Part shown: positions 1 to 12,000 of the stretch, one piece after another
How the letters are laid out: every line of letters starts with the position of its first letter
How positions within the stretch are numbered: the first letter of the stretch is position 1
DNA from: Clytia hemisphaerica
Taxonomy: Eukaryota > Cnidaria > Hydrozoa > Leptothecata > Clytiidae
Assembly: GCA_902728285.1 (NCBI GenBank)
Contig: CACVBU010000513.1
Location: forward strand, 41,702 to 105,701
Length of the DNA: 64,000 nt
Direction of reading: 5' to 3'
Made by a program: the position numbers and the translations under genes
Notes under the pieces: generated by a model
Database searches by the model: none
What the model was told of the DNA's origin: nothing
What the model saw: the letters and a program-made list of their open reading frames with translations, nothing else

Positions 1-41
1 TAAGTCTTTTCACAGGGTGTTCCCTTACGCTAAGATCGGAG

Positions 42-1278
42 ACAGGGGGGGGTACCAAGAGTGGTACTGGACCAGTGCCGAAAAGTTGTACTTTCTTGTA
101 TTTTGAAATTTATCCACCACCACTTAGTACCCTGGTACTAAGTTGAAATTACATCTTAAAATAGGTATACCACCCCTTAGTACCCGGTACAATCTTGATA
201 TCACCATTGAGAAACGACACACCACCGTTAAGTAGCCTGTACTTAGTTGATTTTTCCCCCTCAAAATAGGTATAACACCCTTAATTCTTAGTAATGGTAC
301 TTATTGGTACACCTCTAAGTTTTTTAAAAAACTTTACAACTCTGTATTAAAAAACATACCACACCACTGTACCACCCTTAATATCTCAGGAAAAATTTCT
401 GTCTGGTTAGGTCAAATCAAATATCATTTTCAAGTCAATTTCTTTTAAATCAAATAAAATAAAGTTTCAAATAAAAACAAATTTAGCTCTAATTAACTAA
501 TTAATTAATTAATCTTTAATTTGAAACATTATCAACATAAACTTTAATCAAGCAAAGTTGATAAATACCTTATTACACGAACATTACTAGTCATTTTATT
601 AACACGAAGTGAAAAATTTTGTGTTAATAAAAACCCCCTTGATTAAAACCAGCCCCTGCTTCTTTGAAAAAGCAGAAAAATTTGTGTTAATTTCAGATCG
701 TGCAAATTTCAAGGCCATTGAATACTTGCCTACAGTAGTAATATTCGTGTAATAAAGTAACTGTTTTTTCAGTTATTCAAAGGGTATGTATTCTAGCTAT
801 CACTGCAAACCGAATTATAACCAAATGAAAATTACTGAAATAAAAACAATTGACCTACATCAAAAAATAAGTTCGCTGGAAAAAATTTATTCACTTAAAT
901 AATTAGAATTTACCTAAAATAAAAAAAACAAATTAAATCAAACAAATGGTGACCACAGATAGCATGCTGTGAAAACAGCAAAAACCTTTAAAAACTTTCT
1001 CTTCAACTCATTTTCTTGCATTTTCTTAAAAATTGGATGAGTCAAGAGAAAGTGAAAGAACATTTTTTGTGATTTTGCAGGATTTTGAGTACCAGATACT
1101 AACTTGATGCCTCATATTTGGTATTGAGACCACCATTTAGTCCCTTGATACAAAGTTGCAAAAATGTTTTTTTCAATTAGGACCACCACTTAGTACCATG
1201 TACTAAGTTGTTTTTTACTTACCTTATCAGACCACCACCCGGCACTGGCCCCCACAACTTAGTACCGACCCCCCCTGT
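42..1278. repeat. Non-autonomous inverted-repeat element, 5-bp flanking duplication
   Basis: The left end reads acaggggggggtac and the right end gtaccgaccccccctgt, an inverted pair. Both are flanked by cggag (37-41 and 1279-1283), which looks like a target-site duplication. The interior repeats accacyacttagtaccctggtac-like units near both ends and has no reading frame of note. A second small element (568-757) is nested inside. The superfamily cannot be named from the ends alone. Confidence 0.65.
568..757. repeat. Nested MITE with CCTTATTACACGAA ends and TA duplication
   Basis: The left end is ccttattacacgaacattac and the right end is the inverse of ctttattacacgaatattac. TA flanks both sides (566-567, 758-759). 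The termini match the element at 29468-29790, so this is a dispersed Tc1/mariner-type MITE family. It is nested within 42-1278 and therefore inserted later. Confidence 0.6.
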
Positions 1279-1455
1279 CGGAGATGTAGATATATAACAT
1301 TACTAAATCAAAGGAACACTTAATATATTTTATCTAGTATATGTAAGATACCCCCTCGGTTTTTTGTGATCCTTTTTTCTGCAATTTTTATATAAAATAT
1401 ATATTTTTATAAAAAACGAAAAACTTTATTTCGTAAAATAACAAGAGGGATCATA

Positions 1456-1888
1456 CTTTAGGCGTACAAACTTTCGCGAGCAGAAACTTTCGCGAGGACG
1501 AAAAATCGCGAAATTCACGACATTTACTTTCGCGAATTTAACGGAAAAATATTTTTCGCGAGCATAAACTTTCGCGAATCAAGACGTAAAATTGAGAATT
1601 TTCACATGAAAAAAATGGCTTAGAGACACAAATACTTCTTGGGTTGGCTTGAAACATTTGTCCTTTGACTTATTAGTCTTTTAACAGGCTAAAAAGTGCC
1701 ATAAAAGTTACATTTTATTCAAAGTTTGAAGTTTTACAGATTTTCTATTTTGTCAAGAATTTTTCGCGAGCATAAACTTTCGCGAATGGCCCTTCTTAGA
1801 ATTTTTAAAGATATTTACTTTCGCGAAAAGAGCCAAAATTCGCGAGAATCGCGAAAGTTTCTGCTCGCGAAAGTTTCTACGCCTAAAG
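1456..1888. repeat. MITE packed with TTCGCGA motifs, TA duplication
   Basis: The terminal inverted repeats start ctttaggcgta and continue with aactttcgcgagcagaaac on both sides. TA flanks the element at 1454-1455 and 1889-1890. The motif (t)ttcgcga or its inverse recurs about a dozen times in 433 bp, a CpG-dense island in otherwise AT-rich DNA. The open frame at 1726-1908 is a by-product of the repeat. Confidence 0.75.
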
Positions 1889-2391
1889 TAATTGGACCAA
1901 CACGATGAAAACTGTCAAAAAAGACAAAAAGTAGAGGAAAAAAGGCTCAAATAAAGAGCAATCAACCGAAATCTCGAGAAAAAAATAAAGAGAAACGAAT
2001 TTAAGGGCGATTATCGGCTTTTCCAGCTACTTTGGCAACACAAATCGATTTTATTGGCAACTGAGCCGCTATAGCGTCAGCCTGGGTTTAGGTCCCAGCC
2101 AAATTTAAGTCCCCCTGAGTTTTAAGTCCCCCCAAAGATTCATAAAATTTTTGGTAGCCCCCAAGCGGGCTTTCGACCCTCGACACTTCTAAAAGTTCGT
2201 TCCACGAAAAAAATGGAAATTCAATGTCAATTGTGTTGCAGTTTGAAGTTAAATAAAATGTTTTACTCATTTTATAAAAAGATATTGCGCCGTGGCGAAG
2301 ATTTTTCAGCTTCATGAGCTTTAATTGGAGTAAATAAAGCCAACCATGATGAAGTATTCAGCCCCTATGTTAAATGATGAAATTTTATCAG
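1889..2391. other. No gene seen
   Basis: AT-rich sequence without a convincing reading frame or splice-bounded exon. A weak minus-strand frame at 2088-2315 has no family likeness. It may be part of a long UHRF1 intron. Confidence 0.5.
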
Positions 2392-5077
2392 GGGGGTTAG
2401 GGTCAGAATTCGCCGGAAATTTGGCCGTCGAAATAGTTCCTCGCCCGGCGGAATAGTCGTCCGGCCGGCGGAAATGTTATTCCAGCCGGCGAAAAATTGC
2501 CCGTCGGAAATATTATCCGGTCCGGAAATTGAGGTAGAGTTATTTTTTTCAGAGTTATTGTTTTGAGCTACGAAAAAACGAGTTATGATAACATTTTTCG
2601 TAAACTCTGGTTTAATTATGATGTCATCATTAATTTCATTACTCGGTTTTCCTTTTGCTTCCTTTAATTATTCGAGTTGTTTTCTGTTGGTAATTCGGTT
2701 ATTATGTTAACTCGGTTATTTCAAACAACTTGTTAGATTAGCTATTCAAATTTCCTTTTAAACTATTCTATAAGTCAGTTCCCTTTAACTTTTCGATTTA
2801 CTCCTGTTTCATAAAACTCCTATTTCATAGCCCATATTCCTCTCAAACTCGAGCTATTTCATAACTTGGTTCGCACGCAAGAACTGGTTTTTCATAACTC
2901 AAAAATAATAGCTCGGAAAAATTAACTTGGCCTCAATTTTCGCGGACCGGATAACTTTTCCGACGGCCAATTTGCCGCGGGCCGGATGACTGTTTCGGCG
3001 GCCGGATAACTGTTCCGACGACCGGATGACTATTCTGACGGGCAATTTTCCGCCGGCCGGACGATTATTCTGCCGACTGAAGTTTAGTCTAGCAAACTAG
3101 ACGACTAATTCAGATATAGTAGAAATAAAACAAAAAGCAATTGAGAGAAAAAATTTTAGTCGTCTAGAAATCTTTGTGCAAGCCAAAAGCTTCACATTAA
3201 TATTGGTTTGCTATTGTTAATGAAAAAAAATCTAGGGGGCTTGTTCGGAAAAAAACGGTTTGTTTTGATTTCGTAAATCGATTTGATTGGTTTAGAAAAA
3301 ACAATCGAGACGCACACCGTTGGTCGAAACACATAAAAGGAGAAATCAGAACACACAACAATTTTCTCTCTCGAAAAATTTTTCTCGTTTGTTTTAAACT
3401 AACTCCAAACAAAAGAAAAGTGTCATGTCTATGGTGGCATGTCAATATTGCAATTATAATTCTTTTCTGTTCAGTTGTTGAGGTTGTTTGGGGGGCGTCA
3501 CTCTCATTGTGAGAGTCTTTGCCCATTGGGGATTTAGATAAATTTTGGAGTATAGTTCAGTTCTGTATCCAGCTTACTGAGCAGAAAAGAGAGCTGATTG
3601 TTTATTAAAGACAAAGATGGGAAGAGGTTACATAGTTTATTTATTTATTTAGAAGAACAAGGTATAACACTAGAACGTGTAGAAGAGAGAGGTGTCAGTC
3701 ATTTAACCTGGATTTATAAAGGTTATAAGACAAAAGATGATTATTTATTATAAGAAAGAAAATTATAGGTTAAAATAAAGAGAATCAGTTTTATTAAAAA
3801 GGGCAAACTTAATATAAGTCAATAAAATATGATTTATGAGCTATTTCTTAATTATATATGACCATGAACATATAAACGACTGGACATCTATCTTTTATTG
3901 TCTCTTTGAAGCGAGCTTCGTTGCCGCCTGTATTTCAAAACTGCTATAAAAAAATCCGACAATAATCCGTCGTAATTTTATTTCTTTGAATTGTTTAGGT
4001 AAAATGATTGATAGAGCTTGAACATTACTCCTAATGCACAAAAAAATTATTTTCAAATTTTTTCACGAGTTTGTAATATATTTTATCAACATTTTCAACT
4101 CTGAAATGCAGAATTTCAACTGCGTGTATACTTTTGAATCCCTTTTGTCACTCCAATAATTTTTTTTATGACTTGAAAAAAATAGCTTGCCAAAGTTGAG
4201 AGCCTGTGTCATAAGAATATCGAAATTAGAATGTGACACTCTCTAAAATTATTAGACACTTTTAAGTCAAAATTTGGAAATATTAGTCGGAGTTTTGACA
4301 AGCTGACGATGATTTTGCCTCTGTTATCTTTGTTATGATATAGATAAAAGACTTGAGAAAAGTAGAACAACAGAGACTTTTGTCGAAATGTTGACGTTGT
4401 TAGCAAGGTATTCCCAAGAGGTATACCATCAGAATTTATTGTTTCATTTGATGATTTTAACGAGGCGGCAACGAAGCTAGCAGTGTTATCTTCAAAAATA
4501 CAAAGGAGATGGATGTCCAGTCGTTTATATGTTCATGATATGACTTAATGTAAGTCTATTACGAATTAGGAAAGAACAGAATTATTAAAAAGGTCAATTT
4601 TTTTTAATTAGATAAAGACTTAATATAAGTGATTATAATTCTTTTCTCCGCTCAAAAAAAACTTTTCTTGAAAAAAAAGTGTGTTGATTTGTTGTGTGCT
4701 AAATTTTTTTTTTTCATCTTTCATTTTGTTTTGAGAGTTTGTTGTTGCTTGATCAAAAATTAATTTCTCCTTACCTTTCGCGCGCCAAATTCTTACGGAA
4801 GCACCCCCGTCCGAGAAAAGCTTTCTTTTGTTTTCAGAAAAAACCCTTTGTTTCCTCGCTACGCAAGTTTCTGCGTAGCTAGCCGGGGATTCTATAAGGC
4901 CGGAACACCGGATTCTTCCAGTCGTTTATACAAACTAATATTATCCAGTAACAGTTATCGTATTATCATATAACGCCTATACTACTGTATTACACGCATT
5001 ATAAACGACTCCAGTCTAACTGAAGAACTATTTTGACGGCCGAATTTCCGGCGAATTCTGACCCTGACCCCCCCCCC
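2392..5077. repeat. 2.7-kb element with GC-rich inverted ends
   Basis: The left end (gttagggtcagaattcgccg and onward to about 2440) is the inverse of 5028-5077 (gcgaattctgaccctgaccc). Next to the left end, and again at 2935-3070, lie many copies of ccggccgg/gccggcgg-type units, unusual in this AT-rich window. No transposase was found. The short minus frame at 3197-3526 is not recognisable. A further element (3863-4537) is nested inside. Confidence 0.6.
3863..4537. repeat. Nested inverted-repeat element with 7-bp duplication
   Basis: catgaacatataaacgactg at the left end is the inverse of cagtcgtttatatgttcatg at the right end. A second inner pair is cgttgccgcc / ggcggcaacg. The sequence atatgac flanks both sides, which suggests a 7-8 bp target-site duplication. 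There is no coding sequence. Confidence 0.6.
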
Positions 5078-6065
5078 CCTTGCTAATGCCTTGCAATTCT
5101 TTGGGGTTACCTATTCATTAAGGGTACCTAGCTGTCTTGATGGAAGCTCTGGGGGCTGGTTATATTTTCCAAATTTTCCAATATTTCAAAATATTTCAAA
5201 TTATTTAATTTTTTTAACCCAGCACCTAGTTTCCCATCCAATTTTTCTTTCGTTTCCCATCACGCCATCTTTTGCTATATTTTTCTAATGTGGTTGTTTT
5301 GATTTACAGCCGCCATCTTTATAGCATAACAACAAAGTTTTATTAGCAGGCGTTCATGTGTGAGCGCTTCCCACGCTATAATAGAGAAGCTAAAACGTCA
5401 GGACATAAGAGTAAACAAACATGGTAGCTAGTTTTGTTTTTGGTTCTGTTTCACACCCATAACATAACTGATAACAATCTTCTGTAGACGTTTTGAAATC
5501 TTTACTGGTACTAATATTTATTCCTTGCTGCATTCCTGTATATTATATAATAACACTATAGTCTTGTTTCTTTTTCATCATTAGAAAGATTTAAAAATCA
5601 TTAAGATTTTAGGAATGACAAAAGAGCAAAAAGGGTCAATTAAAAAATTATCGGCTGAATAGGGGTACATAACTCAAAGCAATTTCTCAAGGGGACCTAA
5701 CTCGTTGGGGGCACCATGCTTCAATGGGGGCACCTGAAAAGTGGGCTGAAACCATGAAATAGAAAGATTTATAAGGAGAAATTTCATATTCAAAATTCGC
5801 AGAAAAGGCGATTTTCGGTATATTTTTGACATTCGGGGTCGGGAACTCGGACTCGCCAATCATATATTTCCTGAAAAATTGGACTCCGTCACATTTTCGG
5901 CGTAATTTGCATATTCGTGATAAAAATCAGAAAAAGTAATGATAAAATCTCGAAAAAAGAGAACCGATTTTTCGGCATATCTCCAGCATTTTTGACGAAC
6001 GGACGAAATGACAAAAGTTCATTTATAGGACCTCCAGTTAGCTCAAAAAATAGATGAAAGCTCAC
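5078..6065. other. Probable UHRF1 intron, no exon seen
   Basis: This stretch follows the donor of the last UHRF1 exon in the window. I searched the minus strand for the next SRA segment and found nothing that fits, so the next exon is probably off the left edge. Confidence 0.5.
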
Positions 6066-9000
6066 CGTATCATCTTCATAGCCACCTGCCAAAACAATGG
6101 AATAAGCACCTTCTGAATCTCGTCCATGCATTCCACTAACGTGCGGTCGATGGACACCTGCCTCGCTTGCCTAATGGATAAATCGATCCAAATTTCCTAG
6201 AATTCCTTCTGAAGGCTCTTGAAGACAACTAAACTCGCATATGATAACTATGATGAAAAATGCTTTCAAAATTTGACTTCCTATATTTCAGATATATTAG
6301 ATTTTTCTTAACTGAATTGCAATTTTACGAGGCGACAAGATCTGTAATTGTGAGCAGAAATCGTAAGCAATTAAATAACACCACCCGAAATCACCTGTAC
6401 ACGATATTTCCAACGAGAGCCGACAGGAACGCCAGGTATAGGTCCAAAGTGATTAGGGGGGACAATAGTACAGACTTTGGTTCGGCCGACACATGCCATC
6501 CCTTTGCCCCAATCTCTATTACTCTTTGAATTAGCTGAAGCCATTTTTGCCTTCTTTGAGCTTTCCTTGAGCTTTTGACCGGCTTTGATGACAGCTGAGC
6601 CGTCGTTTTTACACTTTGGACAATACCAGTCATCTTCTTCGGGAAGACTAGTTAGAGGGGGGTTGAGACATTTCATATGGTATGGCAGGTCGCATTCATC
6701 ACACATCAATTGACGCTCGGGCTCGTCTTTTTCTCCACACTAGTAAGAAATACAAAATCAGGTTTGAGTTGGAAGCACTTTGAAGGTAAGATAACTACCT
6801 TATCGGCCCTTTCTTACGCCGGCCCTAATTTAACGCCGGCCCCTTTTGAGAATGTTTTGCGAACATAGTCTAGAGCATAACGGACAGAGAGACGATCAAG
6901 AAGCTGATATGATTCAAACCAGTATGATTCTAATCAGATGTCAGTTATAACACACAGCATTAGCACTATAGGAAGACTATCTATACTAAAACATTTATGA
7001 GGAAAAAAAACAACAAAAAACCCAGTTTTTGGGGCAAGTTATTTTTGGACCCAAATATCTCCCAAGACTTTTTTTAGAAAATGGGGTTCCGTCATTTTCT
7101 GGGCATTGCTATTTTGCATCATTCTGCAAAGAAAAATAAAAAAAAACTTATGTGCAAATTCCGAGATAAGCTGGTAACAGACGAACAGACAGACGAACAG
7201 ACAGACGAACTGACAAACATTGGTTAATTTATAGGACCTCCCGGGAAAGGCCCAAAAAAGTAAAAAAAAAAGGACTAACCACATGACATCCGCATTGTTT
7301 GCAATTTTTTGTTGGCTCGTCTTTACAGTAATCACAATCTGGCTTCACCTTCCCTAAAAAATAAAGATTCCCCTCCCTTCTTAATCCCTTTGGTGTCAAC
7401 AGAATCTAAAATTGGGCGAAACAAGTAATTTGAATAGTATAGGGGGTAGGAATTATGCTTACTTTTTTCTGGAGCAACCTGATTAACATCTTGCTCTCCT
7501 AAAAGTAAAAACCAAATTGATTGTTACTGCTATTCTTTCTCAAGAATAACACAAAGTTTCGAAAATAATTTCCGTAAGTTTATACCTGTTTTTTCAATTT
7601 GAAATATTTCATCCGTGAAGATGATTTTGCATTCTTCAGCAACTGCTTTGCTAGAAATATCATAAAGAAAATCCAAATTAGGTTATTCCGGGTAGGCAGC
7701 GAGAAAATTTTAGGAAATTGGCCTAAATCCTAAATGATAAGTCAATAAATTGATGAATTAGATCCACATTAATATGTATTTCCACAGCGGAATAGGTAGG
7801 CATAATCTAAATTGTGCCATTGATATAAATAGATTCCACAAGTTTCATTCATTAGCTATAAATTTGTTTGGTGAGCTGTCAGTTAGATTGAAATAAACAA
7901 CTCGTTGCCACCCGTATTCAAAGAAATAACGAGGACATGACTCACTATCTTATTCCCGAAAAGTATTACTTAAGAGTTAAAATAACTCACATTAACACAA
8001 AGCAAAAGCTACCGGGATCATTCTACAAAAATGTGGCATCAATGGTTCGAAGGGTAGTTTGCAGTGGTCAAAATCAAAGGCATCAAGTTCAAAGGGTAAA
8101 AACAATTAAATATTGTAAAACTTAAGTCTTTTTTATCAAATATATGACTATATAATTTTAGGTACCGGGTGTCTCTGAAAAAACTTCCCCCTGTTTGATT
8201 CAAAATTGCGAAAAAGTGAAAAAATATATTAGCTTGATTTTTTCGAAATCGTTTAGAGGAGGGTTTAACTTAAATTTTGGTATATCAAACTTTAAAATTG
8301 CTTCATTAGATCAAAAGTTATGGCAAAAAGAGTAAAAAAGTTTTTTTCAAAAAGAGCGAAAAAAGACGAAAAAACAGGGTATCAAATCTTTTGTTAAGAA
8401 AAAAAACTCAAATAATCTTTTATTCATTTGGAAATGTATTTCCGTTAACTGTAATACATTTATTTACACGATCAATCATACCAGCAAAAGCAGACCTTAT
8501 CATTTGAGGGTCAAGATTGTTTGCAGTAAGACGAGGCATGTTTTTCTTCAGCTTACTCAAATTTTCTCTTCTCCACTCAAATAGAGTCGCTAAGCTTTGG
8601 AAACTTTTGGAAACATTTTGATAAAAGTTTGTTGCTTGTTGAAACTTCATGCTCATTAATGAATCCCAAAGGAGCTCTAAATTGGCAATAAAAATCATTA
8701 AAAACGAATAATGAAACAAAAAAGATGCACAGAAGCTCAAAAGTAAAACTTTACTGCCAATAAAGTACAGTGTTTTCTTGTATAATTTGATACCCTGTTT
8801 TTTCGTCTTTTTTTGCTCTTTTTGAAAGAAAATTTTTTACTCTTTTTGTCATAACTTTTGATCTAATGAAGCAATTCTAAAGTTTAATATACCCAAATTT
8901 AAGTTGAACCCTCCTCTAAACGATTTCGAAAAAATCAAGCTAATGTGTTTTTTCACTTTTTCGCAATTTTGAATCAAAAAGGGGGAAGTTTTTTCAGAGA

Positions 9001-12000
9001 CACCCGGTATGATGGTCTTAAAAAAGAAATAGTTAAATAGTTATTGGCAAGCAAACGACAGCCCATAGTTAGTTAAACTTATCAGAGCAGAGAGACTGCA
9101 GACTCACCCTAGAAGAAGTCTACCATAAAGTTCGTTGTTTCGCCGTTTGTTAGTTGGCTAAATATAAAAAAAGAAGTTTCTAAACAAAACCATAATTGTT
9201 TTTCTAAAATAGAAAATCTAATAAAACCAAATAATGACCCCTATGTCGCAAGATTCTCACAGCCCCTTCGAAACTGGTATCTTACTTCCAAATATTAAGT
9301 GCAGATTTTCAGATATATAATTGTTGTTTTAATACAAAATCTATGTGATTGCCTACCTTTCTTGTGACCTCTATATCATACCAAAAGCCTCTTTCTTTAG
9401 GTTCATCGCAATTATAATTGACCATAACGATTTGACCCACCTCAACCTTAAAAAGGATATCAACATAATCATACTCCTCACTGACATATTTTACAAAGAA
9501 TTGCACAACATTTCTTTTACCGTCCTTTTCGATAGAAAATTCGTCCTTAAAAGAATTCGTCGGCAAAAAATATTTGTCGACAAGAAACTTGCCATGAAAT
9601 TGTCCGGCGAATTATTTAGCAATATAACTATGGCTTGAGGGCCATCCAACGCTTTTTCATAGACTGGATAGCGCTGATAAGTGACCTGGTGTAATTTTGG
9701 CAGACTTTATTTTAGCTTTGCTTAAGTATGAGCATGTAGCAAATCCAGACCACTAGATCCAGTCCCTTTTTGGAGAAAACTAAACAGAAAACATTGAGCG
9801 ATCTTTTCTTCAAATTTTATATTTTTAAATGTAAATAGTTTAAAACAAGTGTGGTAGATCAATGCCATAAGAGTTCTCAATTAGTTAACAACCAGAGCCA
9901 TGTATCAATATTTTAAAAAGTTATCTTCCATTAAAATACTAAAAAGTACATCATTCAGAGTTTAGTACTTACGCACTAATCGACGTAAAAAGTTAGAAAA
10001 ACTGTGCAATAAAACAAGGTAATGAAAACAATGATGGTAATAAAAACAATGATGAAAGCATTAAAAAGTATTGAAAATAAAATTCATGATTTGTCCGGGG
10101 GGACCGATTTGAAGTTCTTTAGAATAAATTTGTTGTTATGGCGACATTTGGAAATAAGTTCAGTTCTTTTGTTTACGAGATCGAGCTCTGACGTAACCTC
10201 TGTGAGACAGAGGTTGCATTTTTTCGAGCCGTAGACATACGGGAGGGTATGGTCGCTAATTTCCCAAGAAGAGTTTTGAGAGCTTTCGAATGGTATGCAT
10301 GATACTGTCTGAAAATGAGTTTGAAATTTTCAAAAGATTTTGCCCTTTGGGTTTTGCCTGGGGAAAAAAGAAATTGCCCAAAAAAGGGATGTTCCACCAG
10401 TGGGATTTTAGGGGATTTTTTCCTGAGGCATAAGCATCCTATAGAGAGGGTCTGGAGAAAGTTTCAGCTATATGTTATTTTTTTCCTGTAAATTATGCTA
10501 AACGACCCCACTATATATACATAACTAAAATACCTTGAAATAATCTGCAACATATCTGTAGAACTGACAAAACAATTATCTGGAGCCAAAGTGATCAACG
10601 AATCCAGTGTGGTAAAAATTATACACTCATACAAGTCAAAATTCAAGCATCAAAATTTAGTTTTATGAAGCAAAATTTTGTTGGTGCACACAGAAGATAC
10701 ATCAGAGCACTTAAATTCAATAAATCTATTTTCTAATCGTTTACAACATCTCCACATTAAACAAGAAAGGAGGAAGAAAAAGAAGCAAACTTCCTTCCGC
10801 CTACTTTTTTTTCGAAATCTAAATATATTTTCCAATCCATGATTTGGTGCCTCACAGAAAATTTAACCATTACATAATATTAAATTGTAGACACTAGCCA
10901 GCTAAAAATATCTTTACCCGTATATCGGCTAAAGGCGGCAAATTTATTGGATGCCAGCACGGGAAAAAATAAAGGCGCCTAAAAGAAAGAGGAGACTCTA
11001 AGCTATCCAGCGAGCTATGAACAAGCTTCTAACTCCTTCTAGATCTGGAGCCTTTAAAGTTTGAACTAGCGATTTTCTTTAAAAAAAATTAGAAAAAAAT
11101 GACTGTGGCACTTAAAGAGTTAATATAGTATTACTACAGGCTGAAAGAGAGTATCCAAATCCTTTTGAAACAGACTTTAAGTAAGTAATCCAAGAAAGAA
11201 ACCTTTTCAATTGGGATCTTTCTTCGTGCTCTTGGTCGAACATCATCTTTACAAAGTTGAACTATTTCATCCTCATCATACCTAACAATGAAGGAGCATA
11301 AAAAACACAAAGTTCTGGAATTCTTTTGCAAATATAAATTATTGCAGAACCATGAAAAAGACGTACTATTCTAGGACGCAAAGTTTAGCTGGAACTTCGA
11401 GCAAAATTTCTGAAGAGTTTGAATGATATTGTTTGTTGATATTTATTTGAATTTATAAAAAAAATTCACGCATTCACGCAGTTTTAAAAAAAAATTCAGT
11501 GCTTGTGCTTTTCCTCTGAGCTTTTATTAATTTATTAATCATTGAGCTGTTAACAAGAGAGTTTAAGGCAATAAAAAGCCTTAATCCCAAACAAGTCAGC
11601 ATAAGGACTCACCCTTCAAATACGACATAAAGAATGACGTGGTTATTTTCATCAGCAGAAATCTTTTTTACAATTCCTTCAAACCATGCACCCATAGTCA
11701 AATCTTTTGCATCTACAAGATCGCCAACCTAAATTGTAATTCAGTATTAGTCTCGTTATAGATACTAATAGAATAATAATAAAACAAGTTAATAAAAGTT
11801 TATCATTGGAATCTCCGTTGTTGACCATGTGGATGGTCTAGGTGATTGTCTGGTCAAGTGGTTGGATGCTAAGACAGATCCTGTTCGATACTGTTACGTG
11901 CTGATGCTGTGAAGGTTGGATCCTGTTACATTTGTGTTGATGTGGATGCTGTGCCCGACAGATCCAGTCGCGATTGTGTTATATAGACTGTTCCTGTTGG

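Noticed and set aside
5889-6131. 80-residue frame read as one gene
   Set aside because: Only 6066-6170 is coding (UHRF1 exon 12). The rest runs past the GT donor into the intron.
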